NCBI GenBank assembly: GCA_003345555.1
Contig: PRDJ01000067.1
Location: 1 to 57,928, forward strand
DNA: 57,928 nt
Direction of reading: 5' to 3'
Source of the DNA: Candidatus Thorarchaeota archaeon
Lineage (GTDB): Archaea; Asgardarchaeota; Thorarchaeia; Thorarchaeales; Thorarchaeaceae
Within the stretch, counting starts at the first letter, position 1, and each line of letters opens with the position of its first letter. The notes beneath the pieces are model-generated. The model was given only the letters and a program-made list of their open reading frames with translations, searched no databases and had not been told where the DNA came from. This document shows positions 8,956-17,354 of this stretch, piece after piece. The position numbers and the translations under genes were made by a program.

Positions 8956-9165
8956 ATGAAGTGTCGGGCTTCGGCTATGATGAATCTCCACGCGTCTAGT
9001 TGTGACCAATGAGTTCCGACAAACAATGATTATACAGCCAAGCACAGAAATACAGTTGACCGGATGCATGTGCAGCTAGGGGTTGTAGACTCGGACCATT
9101 TCTCAGACGACCAAGATGGACGCGACAAATCCCTCGACTTGTGATCGGTAAGTGAAAGGACGGCT

Positions 9166-10965
9166 GTGGTGTTGTCGGAGAGTACGGACACTAAGAAAAA
9201 CGGCGTATCGAATAATCCGTATCATGACATTCTCCGAATGGCAAACGATGGAATAGCCGTCGTTCGGGATGGCCAGATTGTCTTTCTCAATCCCGCTTTT
9301 GCAAAGATGATTGGCTACGAGGAGTCAGAACTTCTCGGAAAGAGCTTTGAATCGTTTCTTGATCCTGTTGCATCTCATCTCTACAAAGAAAAACAGGAGC
9401 AGTTTGGGTTCGGGCAGCGAAACAGACCCTCATTTCGTGCAAGATTCATCAGAAGCGACAAGAGCATAATGATTGCCGACGTCAGTACTGCGGACTTCGC
9501 ATTTCAGGGACAACTGGCACTAGTAGTGCTAGTAAGGGATGTGACCCACCAGCTACAACTCGAAAGCCTTCTTGAGCAATCAGAGTCTCGCTACAGGATG
9601 CTGTTTGAATCTTCGCCGATAGCATATTTCGCCATTAGTGCCCGCGGAATCATTCAGGGAATGAACAATGCAGCAGAGAAGCTGCTTGGGTTCAAGTCTG
9701 ATGATTTGCTGCACAGGAGTGTTTCATCGCTTCTTCCCAAGGCTACGACAGAGATAGAGAGGACCAAATCAGTGTTATCAGAGGCTCTCGAAGGGCGGAC
9801 AATCAAAGATGCGGAAATCAAGCTTGGCACCTCCGCTGACGATGACGTGTGGGTGAGTGTGAGCTCTGGACTTCTGCCAATGGACGGACAATCGTCGACA
9901 ATAGGCCTGATTGCCCTGGACATCCATCAAAGGAAGACTGCAGAGGAGAGAGAGAGGGCGCAACGGGAACGTGCGAACCTGTACCTCGAAGTCACCACTC
10001 ATGATTTGAACAACGTGAATCAAACTCTTCTCTTTGTAATGGATCTCATGGAACTCCTGCCTGATCTCTCGGACGAAATGAAGCAGTTGGTGCGTCAGAG
10101 CAATTGGAATGTCAGAAGATCAGCCAGAATGATTTCAAACCTAAAACGCCTCATGTCACTGAGAGACAACCCGCCCCGTATTGGCAGAATAGATCCCTAT
10201 CATCCACTTCAGAGAGCGGTTGATTCGGTACAGCTGGACTTCCCGTGGAAGAGCATCAACATGAAAAGCAACCTGGGTGAAGGTATGTTCTTTCTGGCAG
10301 CTCATTCAGACCTTGAAACTGCTTTCTTCAACATAATCCACAACTCTGCTACTTACGACGACCGAGAATCGGTGGAGGTTGATGTCACGGTAAGCAGGGA
10401 TGAATCAAGCGAAAGCATCCGGTTCGAATTCTGCGACAGGGGTCCTGGCATTCCAGATGCTCTCAAAGAGTCTGTTTTCAAACGAAGCGGCAGTCCTGAC
10501 AAGCAGTCAGTCGGAAGAGGACTGGGCCTGACTCTTGTCGACGCTATTGTAGAAGGGCTTGGCGGGAAGGTGTGGGTAGAAGATCGGGTCGAGGGTCACC
10601 CATCACAAGGGTCGAGATTCGTGGTGCTGATTCCTGAATGGACCGAACTAATCATTCCTTCCTGTGGAAGACCTACGTGCATAACCTTCTACAAGTCGGA
10701 CCACTGTCTGTTCTGTGAGCAAGTGTATTCTATGGTAATTGCTGGAATGCAGGAATTCGGCATTCCAGCAAGGATGGTCCAGATTGTCAACGTGGACGAT
10801 CCGAACGCAGGAATTCCAGTGAGAGATGTGCCCATAGTGCCCCTTGTAAGAATCTGCAAAGAACAGGAACTGACTGGACTTGTCTCAGATGACCAAGTTC
10901 GGTCCGCTTTGTTGACAATGGTCGTCAAGTCGTGCTATCCAGTGTACTGGGGTATACGTTCATGA
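9166..10965 (+). CDS. PAS-PAS histidine kinase fused to thioredoxin-like domain
   Basis: Cytoplasmic sensor kinase of 599 residues with no membrane segment. PAS 1 (about 16-125) starts ILRMANDGIAVVRDGQIVF; PAS 2 (about 140-250) starts YRMLFESSPIAYFAIS. The likely phospho-acceptor helix holds THDLNNVNQTLL, a variant H-box. The ATPase domain shows an N-box (FFNIIHNSA), G1 (DRGPGIP) and G2 (GRGLGLTL). The last 90 residues are a thioredoxin/glutaredoxin-like fold with CLFC after a TFYKS strand and a cis-proline loop DVPIVPL. No response regulator is adjacent. The fusion suggests a redox-regulated kinase, in keeping with the sulfur-transfer genes next door. Start is GTG 9166 behind AAAGGA. Confidence 0.85.
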   Translation: MVLSESTDTKKNGVSNNPYHDILRMANDGIAVVRDGQIVFLNPAFAKMIGYEESELLGKSFESFLDPVASHLYKEKQEQFGFGQRNRPSFRARFIRSDKSIMIADVSTADFAFQGQLALVVLVRDVTHQLQLESLLEQSESRYRMLFESSPIAYFAISARGIIQGMNNAAEKLLGFKSDDLLHRSVSSLLPKATTEIERTKSVLSEALEGRTIKDAEIKLGTSADDDVWVSVSSGLLPMDGQSSTIGLIALDIHQRKTAEERERAQRERANLYLEVTTHDLNNVNQTLLFVMDLMELLPDLSDEMKQLVRQSNWNVRRSARMISNLKRLMSLRDNPPRIGRIDPYHPLQRAVDSVQLDFPWKSINMKSNLGEGMFFLAAHSDLETAFFNIIHNSATYDDRESVEVDVTVSRDESSESIRFEFCDRGPGIPDALKESVFKRSGSPDKQSVGRGLGLTLVDAIVEGLGGKVWVEDRVEGHPSQGSRFVVLIPEWTELIIPSCGRPTCITFYKSDHCLFCEQVYSMVIAGMQEFGIPARMVQIVNVDDPNAGIPVRDVPIVPLVRICKEQELTGLVSDDQVRSALLTMVVKSCYPVYWGIRS

Positions 10966-11076
10966 ATATTGGATATCATTCTATTGTCCTTTGAGAAACA
11001 GCAGTGTGCTGACCCCCAGAGAGGTCAGACACACTAGGAGTATGGGACTGAATGAATTCCAGTATGGCCGCGCGGT

Positions 11077-11439
11077 CTAGAAGAACATGACCCTGTCATG
11101 CTTGAGGACATCGTTTACCATAGCGGCTGCGCCGGCTATCACGATTCTCTTGTCGCGGAAGTCCTTCTCGGTGAGCTTGCGGAACGTAGCAGAGTTGGAA
11201 CAGATCTCAATCTTTCCTCCTGCATCTAGGAAGGAGCTGATCAGGTCAGGCAGGGGTGGAAAGCCCGGAGCCTTGATCTTTTCTGCAATGCCTTTCTTCA
11301 TCAGATACACTGCGTCCATCATCAGGAAGATCTTCACGTCGACATCCAGTGTCTGTGCGGTTGTCCCGGTTACAAACGGTCCGTAGCAGCGTTCTGCAGC
11401 TTCTGGACCCCATTGTCCGACTATGTATAGGCTTGGCAT
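11077..11439 (-). CDS. DsrE-family sulfur-carrier-like protein
   Basis: A 120-residue DsrE/DsrF/YchN-fold protein. The pattern of an early strand (LYIVGQWG), the FLMMDAVYLMKKG segment and the late ICSNSATFRKL element with its cysteine is characteristic: the cysteine in GGKIEICSNS corresponds to the sulfur-carrying position in many DsrE proteins. Members pass persulfide sulfur to partners such as TusA. It is the second gene of a two-gene minus-strand unit behind a small membrane protein (13-base gap), and a TusA-family gene lies divergently just beyond, which supports a sulfur-relay module. Whether it serves thiolation or dissimilatory sulfur metabolism is not decided by sequence. Confidence 0.85.
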   Translation of the reverse strand: MPSLYIVGQWGPEAAERCYGPFVTGTTAQTLDVDVKIFLMMDAVYLMKKGIAEKIKAPGFPPLPDLISSFLDAGGKIEICSNSATFRKLTEKDFRDKRIVIAGAAAMVNDVLKHDRVMFF

Positions 11440-11452
11440 TAACTTGTCACCT

Positions 11453-11848
11453 CTAGACTAACGCTATCTGCGTGTAGTACAACACCATTCCGAGCGCCAG
11501 AAACAGGGTCACAAGTAGGTTTGAGATGTGAGAGCTGTGTATGGGCCCGCCCTGCATCGTCTTGAGCAGGATTGGTAGCACTTTCCCAAACTCCATCAAC
11601 GTTGCGACGAGCAGGAAGATGAAGTCGACTATCAGCAGAATATGCAACAGGTCAAACATGACATACATTGCCGGTGGGAAGAGCAGTTGGTAAAGGAGCG
11701 CAATCATTGCCACCAGCATCGCTATCATGAGCGTCATGACCTGGCTCATGAGATACATACCCATTCGTCTGGCAAGCATGAAACCCGAGAACATCGTGCT
11801 CATGCCCAGTGCGAACAGTATGAAAAGCATGATCTGGAATACAGCCAT
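11453..11848 (-). CDS. Small four-helix membrane protein
   Basis: A 131-residue hydrophobic protein with about four membrane segments, beginning MAVFQIMLFILFALGMS. Methionine is unusually frequent, especially in the first two segments. No family recognised. It is the first gene of the unit with the DsrE protein, separated by 13 bases, and diverges from a TusA-family gene 114 bases away. A role in moving sulfur compounds or anchoring the relay at the membrane is plausible by context only. Confidence 0.7.
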   Translation of the reverse strand: MAVFQIMLFILFALGMSTMFSGFMLARRMGMYLMSQVMTLMIAMLVAMIALLYQLLFPPAMYVMFDLLHILLIVDFIFLLVATLMEFGKVLPILLKTMQGGPIHSSHISNLLVTLFLALGMVLYYTQIALV

Positions 11849-11962
11849 GGTTTTCTACCTAATTCTCCGGAACCGCAGATTTGCTCAAATAACTCTGTCG
11901 AAAGAGGCGCTAGAGTAAGGAATAATAGGCCTAGTCCAAGAAGCAAATCTCGAGGTTCTAGA

Positions 11963-12202
11963 ATGCCGAATTACACTGTAGCTCGAGAGCTCGATGCATC
12001 CGGAATGAGATGCCCAATGCCCGTGCTTGAGATGAAGAAAGCGATTACCCAGATCAAGGTCGGTGAGGTTGTCAAGGTAATCGCAACTGATGTTGGCACG
12101 AAGAAAGACTTTCCTGCTTGGGCCGAACGAACGGGTAATGAGATTCTGGAAATGAAGGAAGAGAGCAACAGAATCATATGGTTCATCAAGCGCCTGAAAT
12201 GA
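11963..12202 (+). CDS. TusA/SirA-family sulfurtransferase
   Basis: A 79-residue TusA-like protein. The defining motif near the N-terminus is present: LDASGMRCPMPVLEMKKAI, with the persulfide cysteine C17 followed by the CPMP turn, then a helix and the strand pair GEVVKVIATD. TusA proteins shuttle sulfur as a cysteine persulfide. The ATG at 11963 is the right start: the frame is open further upstream to 11642, but that part is antisense to the membrane-protein gene. It is divergent from the DsrE unit, forming a compact sulfur-transfer locus. Confidence 0.9.
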   Translation: MPNYTVARELDASGMRCPMPVLEMKKAITQIKVGEVVKVIATDVGTKKDFPAWAERTGNEILEMKEESNRIIWFIKRLK

Positions 12203-12374
12203 ATATTGCACTCCCGCAGAGCTCACAGATGGTACGTGGGAAATGCGAGGAAGGGATTTGTGGTTCCGGTTTCGCTCTTGAGGCGTGAGAACGTACTCAC
12301 CGCGGAATCTTCTTCGTGAACATCAGAACATTGTTAATATAGCGGCGATAGAAAATTCGTTAAAGGTGTCCCCG

Positions 12375-12767
12375 ATGGCCGCAATAGACGATATAGAAAA
12401 GATTCTGAAGCAAGTGGGAATCAAGTACACGCGAGACCAAAAAGTAATCACCATGCGCTGGAAGACGGATCACTTCGACGACCTAAAGGTCAAGATCACC
12501 ACAAACAATGACGACTCGTGGACGTATGTCGTAGCGCCGTTCACGAGCATTTCGCAAGTTGACGAAAGCGTGAAGAGTAAATTCTTCTACGATATGCTGA
12601 AAGAGTCGTGGAAGGCAAACGGAGTGAAGTATGTTATTGATAACGACGATGACATAATCGTTATCTCTGAAACGAATGACACTGATTTAACAGCGCAGGA
12701 AGTCCAGACCCTCGTGAACCATGTTGTTCATGCCTGCGATGTACTTTGGGAAATATACCCCTCATGA
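12375..12767 (+). CDS. YbjN / type III chaperone-like fold protein
   Basis: A 130-residue acidic protein. It starts at ATG 12375, with AAAGGTG 6 bases upstream, and reads MAAIDDIEKILKQVGIKY; an upstream in-frame ATG at 12285 has no ribosome site. The sequence alternates a first helix, strands (KVITMRWKT, DDLKVKITTN, TYVVAPFT), a helix (KFFYDMLKESW), two strands and a last helix (AQEVQTLVNHVVHACD), the order of the YbjN/CesT-like chaperone fold. The assignment is by fold pattern and is tentative. An A/T-rich element (GTTAATATA) lies about 40 bases upstream. Confidence 0.65.
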   Translation: MAAIDDIEKILKQVGIKYTRDQKVITMRWKTDHFDDLKVKITTNNDDSWTYVVAPFTSISQVDESVKSKFFYDMLKESWKANGVKYVIDNDDDIIVISETNDTDLTAQEVQTLVNHVVHACDVLWEIYPS

Positions 12768-12957
12768 GCTTCCAAGAACCTGCTTTTTGATATCTGCCTT
12801 CAGACTCCCGGCCAGTCGGAGGACCGACCTGGAAGGCCGTCCTCTTTCTTGTTCTCTGGGTCTGGAGTACCTATCAGATTGGTCCTTGGCGAGTACTGGG
12901 AGAAAGCATAGACAGCATATTGATAAGAGCCCGGTCCTGCGCGGAAGCGGGACCAAT

Positions 12958-13515
12958 ATGAGTCGCAACGTTGCCAATCCAGTATCGTCTCAGGATGACA
13001 AAGAGAAACTGGTTCTAGTACTTCTAACAAAGAGAACAGGATATCTACTCTACTATGTGTTTGGTGCGTTGATCTCAGGCGTCGGTGTTCTTGGCAATGT
13101 TGCAGGAGCCGCTGGGTTCATCGAGCATACCTGGACGAGTTGGGTGCTTAGTATTGTAGTAATAATCTGCGGCAGTCTTGTGATTTCAGCAGCGGAGATA
13201 AAGAGGAGATTCACTCTCTATATTCTGACCACTTGGAACGTGAGAATAAGGAAGGGAATAACAAAGAGGACAACTGTCCGTGTTTTCTATGACGAGATAT
13301 CAGCTGTTGGTACATCAACGAAACTTGAAGAGAAAGACTTCGGAATTGGAGATTTGAAGGTGTACTCGAACGATAACAGCGAGGACCCTGCCGTGGTGTT
13401 TGCTGATATCAACAACCCAGAAGGGATCCGTGAGATTGTTCTTCGTATGATTCAGACAATCCCATCTCCTCTGCCTTGGGCTCACATCCCCAAGACACGA
13501 ACTGTCGTGTTCTGA
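12958..13515 (+). CDS. Membrane-anchored PH-like domain protein
   Basis: A 185-residue protein starting at ATG 12958. Two membrane segments (about 27-50 and 60-82) form a hairpin, followed by a soluble domain with TLYILTTWNVRIRKGI, the usual strand pattern of bacterial PH (bPH2/DUF304) domains, then FYDEISAVGTST and a closing segment INNPEGIREIVLRMIQ. Such proteins are membrane-bound with a lipid- or peptide-binding PH fold; their roles are mostly unknown. The frame is open upstream to 12721, but that part overlaps the preceding gene and is not PH-like. Confidence 0.7.
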   Translation: MSRNVANPVSSQDDKEKLVLVLLTKRTGYLLYYVFGALISGVGVLGNVAGAAGFIEHTWTSWVLSIVVIICGSLVISAAEIKRRFTLYILTTWNVRIRKGITKRTTVRVFYDEISAVGTSTKLEEKDFGIGDLKVYSNDNSEDPAVVFADINNPEGIREIVLRMIQTIPSPLPWAHIPKTRTVVF

Positions 13516-13615
13516 TAGGGCGCCTCGTGCGGATTGGTGAACCTGGCAGCTGCCTCCCTGTGTATCACTTGGGTAAGGCTAAGGGTTATCATTCATGGCG
13601 TGCGCATGTATACCC

Positions 13616-13780
13616 ATGACGAGACATCTAACAGTGAAGATACCCGAAGACTTCAAAATGATGTGGTACAGGAAGAACCTGCAATATGGCCTCGGTTACT
13701 CGTCTTTTCCTGAGTTCATAAAAGACTGCATGCGGCGTCGTTTTGAAGAAATCGACAGCGCGCGCGGCAAGGTCGGCTAG
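13616..13780 (+). CDS. Small protein, possible ribbon-helix-helix
   Basis: A 54-residue protein beginning MTRHLTVKIPEDF. The strand HLTVKIPEDF followed by two helices (KMMWYRKNLQ and FPEFIKDCMRRRFEEI) resembles a MetJ/Arc ribbon-helix-helix DNA-binding unit, which dimerises through its N-terminal strand. An in-frame ATG at 13595 would add seven residues, MACACIP. Neither start has a strong ribosome site. If real, it is likely a local transcription regulator. The call is tentative. Confidence 0.55.
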   Translation: MTRHLTVKIPEDFKMMWYRKNLQYGLGYSSFPEFIKDCMRRRFEEIDSARGKVG

Positions 13781-13938
13781 GCGTGACATAAGTCGAAACA
13801 TGCGGTGACAAGACGGTTAGGAAGTTAACCCTGGCAAGCAGACCAGATTGTGGCCATTGACGTCGGTGTTCTTCTCAACGTCTAGATTGTCAGTTTAGAA
13901 GAAAAGCATAGCATGTTGATGGGAAATATGTCTGAAGT

Positions 13939-14025
13939 ATGACAGAAGAGAAGTGCAGAAAGTGTCATTCATCGAGGATTGTGTGGCGTGATGTAGTTTT
14001 TGACGTTAGTCGGGATTCCGCTTAA
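13939..14025 (+). CDS. Possible mini-gene with CxxC knuckle (28 aa)
   Basis: A short frame, ATG 13939 to TAA 14023-14025, encodes MTEEKCRKCHSSRIVW and twelve more residues. The C-x2-C knuckle with a following S-x-x-I-V-W strand looks like the first half of a zinc ribbon; a second CxxC is missing, so this could be a remnant or chance. It ends in the TATA-like region proposed for the next gene. Weak evidence only. Confidence 0.22.
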   Translation: MTEEKCRKCHSSRIVWRDVVFDVSRDSA

Positions 14026-14031
14026 GTTAAG
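14021..14031 (+). promoter_or_regulatory. Candidate TATA box for the first dehydratase gene
   Basis: The A/T-rich element CTTAAGTTAAG lies about 40 bases before GTG 14066. With the usual archaeal TATA-to-start distance of about 25 bases, transcription would begin near 14050, which favours GTG 14066 over ATG 14036 as the translation start. Visual call. Confidence 0.4.
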
Positions 14032-14065
14032 TACCATGGATTCGTGTGTGTTGCAGTGGCTTTTG

Positions 14066-15499
14066 GTGAAGACCGGAAACGAATACCTGCAGAAACTCTA
14101 TCAGATGAAACCGAATGTAATTATCGATGGGAAAAAAGTCAAACGTGACGACCCGCGACTTCAAGCAGTCGCTCAGATAATGGCATTAACATTAGATAAG
14201 GTCGAGGATCCGGAGTTCAAGGATCTTCTCAATGTAGAGTCTCAGAAGTTTGGAACAATCAGTCGATTCACGAATATCCATCAAAGTGTTGATGACCTTC
14301 TAAAGAAGCAGGAATTGACGAGAAAGTTATGTCGCGAAACCGGCGGTTGCGTTTTTCGGTGTATGGGCATTGACGCAATGAATGCATTGTCAATCATCAC
14401 TCATCGAGCTGAAGCAATGACTGGACAACCCTATAATCAGAGATTCTTGAAGTATCTAGACTACTGGCAAGAGAACAACATTGTCGGTAGTTGCGCACAG
14501 ACAGATCCCAAGGGAAATAGAGCTCTGAGACCTCATGAACAAGCAGACCCTGACCTATACCTCCGGGTCGTTGAGCATCGGGATGATGGTATTGTCGTTC
14601 GAGGAGCGAAGAATCACATAACAGCTGCTGCAGTAGCAGAGGAGATCATAGTCCTTCCCACACGAATGCTCACCCCTGAGGAAGATCAATATGCTGTTGC
14701 GTTTGCGGTTCCTGGCGATTGGGACGGCGTACAGCTCGTCACTCGCGCATCTAGCCACAAACGTGAGAGGTTCGCGTGTCCGATGGGCGAATTTGGAGAC
14801 GTGGAGAATTTCATCATCTTTGACGACGCCTTTATTCCGAATGATCGTGTCTTTCTGAGCGGACGCAAAGGAGAACATGCACTTGGAGGATTTGCCGCCC
14901 TGCTTTTCGCACTCTATCATCGACATAGCTATACCGGATGCAAGCCAGCAAGTTCAGAGATAATATTGGGTTTCAGTGCACTGGTAAGTGAGTATAACGG
15001 AATCGAGGACAAAACCCACGTGCAATCGAAACTTGCTGATTTGATTAGTGTAAGTGAACTGGTCTACGCAGCGGGAATTGCTGCAGCACATAAGGCATCA
15101 AAGGATGAATCAGGGACAATGATTCCAGATGCAGTCTTCTGTAATGTTGGCAGGAAACATGCAGGGAAGAGTTACTACCACGAGCTTGAGATTCTGTCTG
15201 ACTTAGCAGGAGGTCTACCTGCAACACTTCCTCACGAAGAGGACTTCTATGACGAGAGCATTGGACCACTCCTTCAGAAATACATCAAACGAAAAGAAGA
15301 CGTGTCGTCTGAAGACGTCTACAAGCTGTATAGAGCTCTCTCGGATATCCTATGTTCCTCGATTGGAGGTGTAACAGCAGTAGCTGGGCTTCACGGTGGA
15401 GGGAGTCCACAAATGGAGGATATTGCTATCCTGAAAGGGTATGACGTAGAGCTGAGGAAGAGAATCGCAAAGCACCTTGCAGGAATTCCGGAAAGCTAA
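14066..15499 (+). CDS. 4-hydroxybutyryl-CoA dehydratase-family protein, divergent paralog
   Basis: A 477-residue member of the FAD and [4Fe-4S] family of 4-hydroxybutyryl-CoA dehydratase/vinylacetyl-CoA isomerase (AbfD). The cluster ligands are kept: C95 and C99 in CVFRC, and the H-x6-C pair in YHRHSYTGC. This separates it from HpaB-type monooxygenases, which lack them. The segment equivalent to HQTGAINSHEH in the second paralog (24824) is HITAAAVAEEI here, so the active-site loop differs and the substrate may not be 4-hydroxybutyryl-CoA. Start GTG 14066 aligns with the family's N-terminus (KTGNEYLQKL); ATG 14036 is an alternative. It converges with the acyl-CoA synthetase gene. Confidence 0.85.
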   Translation: MKTGNEYLQKLYQMKPNVIIDGKKVKRDDPRLQAVAQIMALTLDKVEDPEFKDLLNVESQKFGTISRFTNIHQSVDDLLKKQELTRKLCRETGGCVFRCMGIDAMNALSIITHRAEAMTGQPYNQRFLKYLDYWQENNIVGSCAQTDPKGNRALRPHEQADPDLYLRVVEHRDDGIVVRGAKNHITAAAVAEEIIVLPTRMLTPEEDQYAVAFAVPGDWDGVQLVTRASSHKRERFACPMGEFGDVENFIIFDDAFIPNDRVFLSGRKGEHALGGFAALLFALYHRHSYTGCKPASSEIILGFSALVSEYNGIEDKTHVQSKLADLISVSELVYAAGIAAAHKASKDESGTMIPDAVFCNVGRKHAGKSYYHELEILSDLAGGLPATLPHEEDFYDESIGPLLQKYIKRKEDVSSEDVYKLYRALSDILCSSIGGVTAVAGLHGGGSPQMEDIAILKGYDVELRKRIAKHLAGIPES

Positions 15500-15647
15500 T
15501 CTTTCAGATTTGCTGTCGAAGTCCACGGGCTTGCTAAATCAGAGAATCGAATAAGGCATACTCCGAAGTAGTTGCAATGTTGAGAAGAACCTCTGATATG
15601 GTTTCAATATCAAGGCAGTATGATCTTGAGATGCTGAAGGCAAACTG

Positions 15648-17342
15648 TCAGTGTTTCTGTTCCTCTGCCCTCTTGGCTTCTTGCTCTCTCAGATCTCTTC
15701 GAAGCACTTTGCCCACTAGTGTTTCAGGAAGTTCCTTTCTAAATTCAATGAACTTGGGAACTTTGTAGGGTGACACACTTTTCCTGCAAAACTCCCGGAT
15801 TCCATTTTCAAGTTCGGCGCTTGCCTTGAACCCTTCCTTCAAGACTACATACGCCTTGACTAGTTCACTCCCCTTCAACTTCGGGTCTGGAATGCCAATG
15901 ACAGCCGCGTTCTCAATAGCTTCATGTTCAAATAGCACATCTTCGACCTCTCGTGGATAGACCTTGAATCCACTAACATCGATCATGTCCTTCTTCCTGT
16001 CCATTATGAAGAAGTAGCCATCCTCATCCATTCTTCCTATGTCGCCAGTCAAGAGCCATCTATCTTTGATTTGAGAATCAGTGGCCTCCGGTTTGTTCCA
16101 ATAACCCATCATGACTTGGGGCCCTCTGATCATTATCTCGCCCTGCTCTCCTACAGGCATAATCTTAGTGTAGTCGTCGGTATCTACGATTCTCACCTCT
16201 GTGTCTGGAAGTGGCACACCTATAGACCCTACTTTCCGCAATCCAATGATAGGATTGCTGTGAGTGACTGGAGAGCATTCGGTAAGACCGTATCCTTCAA
16301 TTATGACGCAGCCAGTTCTTTCCTCAAACTCATGCAAAACCTCGGGCGGCATAGCCGCAGCACCAGTATTGCAGAATCGTATTGACCTCAGGTCCTTTGC
16401 ATAGTCTTCAAGGTCATCTCGTTCCAATAGCTTCATGTACATCGTTGGCACGCCGGGAAACATCGACGGTTTGGTTTCTCGAACAATCTCGAATAGTGAT
16501 TTCTGATCTCGAGCATCAGGATTCAAGGCAATCCGAGAAGCATTGTATATCCATACATTCATGCAAACTGTCATTCCGTAAATATGGAATAAAGGCAAGT
16601 TAGTAAGTCCTGTCTCCTTTCCTTTCTCCATTTGCGAAGAAACCAAGGTGTATACAGCAATACAGTTTGAAAGCAAGTTATAGTGTGTAAGCATGGCTCC
16701 TTTCGGAAGTCCTGAAGTTCCACCTGTGTATTGAAGCACCGCGATTGTTTTCTTAGGATCGATTTCGAATTGTGGCGGATTGGGCTTTGTTCTGCTTATC
16801 AGATTCAGAAACTGCATTGTCCCCGATATCTCAGGGGGGTCTCTTGGAGCATTTGGGATGAAATCCATGACACTAGTAATGATAATGTTCCTGAGTCGCG
16901 TACGGTCTTTGATATTGTTGATTTTCTCAAGCTGAGCATCCCAAGCTATGATGGTTTCGGCCCCGGAATCATTGAGCTGGTACGCCAGCTCTGGCTCGGT
17001 CAATAACACGCTGCATGCCGTTACAATCCCGCCCGCTTTAAGAATCCCATAGAAACTGAATAGGAATTGCGGGAAGTTCGGAATCATGATTGCAACTGTA
17101 TCACCTTTCTTCACACCCAGATTCTGAAGCGCTGTAGCAAGTCGGTCAGCTATGTCCTTGAATTCCTTGTATGATATCTTCCTCTTCTGGAACCAAATCG
17201 CAGTATGATTTCCGAACTGATTTGCAGAATTGTCCAGTATCTCATATAGGTTCATTTCAGGATAGTCTATATGTTCGGGTACACCTTGGTCATAGTGCTC
17301 TAGCCATGGTTTAGCTGCATACGGGTCTTCGCTCATCTTCAT
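15648..17342 (-). CDS. AMP-forming acyl-CoA synthetase
   Basis: A 564-residue ANL-superfamily ligase that activates a carboxylic acid to its CoA thioester via an acyl-adenylate. Motifs are complete: the P-loop-like YTGGTSGLPKGAMLTHYN, YGLTECSP, the hinge region TGDIGRMDEDGYFF, DRKKDMIDVSGFKVYP, and the catalytic lysine near the C-terminus in GKVLRRDLRE. It resembles the FadD-like long- and medium-chain group, but acid specificity cannot be read. It is the last gene of the minus-strand unit that begins with a Liv-type binding protein, 12 bases after the HEAT protein, so the likely substrate is whatever the transporter imports. Start ATG 17342 has GAAGGAAG upstream. Confidence 0.92.
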   Translation of the reverse strand: MKMSEDPYAAKPWLEHYDQGVPEHIDYPEMNLYEILDNSANQFGNHTAIWFQKRKISYKEFKDIADRLATALQNLGVKKGDTVAIMIPNFPQFLFSFYGILKAGGIVTACSVLLTEPELAYQLNDSGAETIIAWDAQLEKINNIKDRTRLRNIIITSVMDFIPNAPRDPPEISGTMQFLNLISRTKPNPPQFEIDPKKTIAVLQYTGGTSGLPKGAMLTHYNLLSNCIAVYTLVSSQMEKGKETGLTNLPLFHIYGMTVCMNVWIYNASRIALNPDARDQKSLFEIVRETKPSMFPGVPTMYMKLLERDDLEDYAKDLRSIRFCNTGAAAMPPEVLHEFEERTGCVIIEGYGLTECSPVTHSNPIIGLRKVGSIGVPLPDTEVRIVDTDDYTKIMPVGEQGEIMIRGPQVMMGYWNKPEATDSQIKDRWLLTGDIGRMDEDGYFFIMDRKKDMIDVSGFKVYPREVEDVLFEHEAIENAAVIGIPDPKLKGSELVKAYVVLKEGFKASAELENGIREFCRKSVSPYKVPKFIEFRKELPETLVGKVLRRDLREQEAKRAEEQKH

Positions 17343-17354
17343 AGACTTCCTTCG

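Noticed and set aside
11642..11962. N-terminal extension of the TusA-like protein
   Set aside because: It is antisense to the four-helix membrane gene, has many His and Gln codons in runs, and the TusA family starts at ATG 11963.
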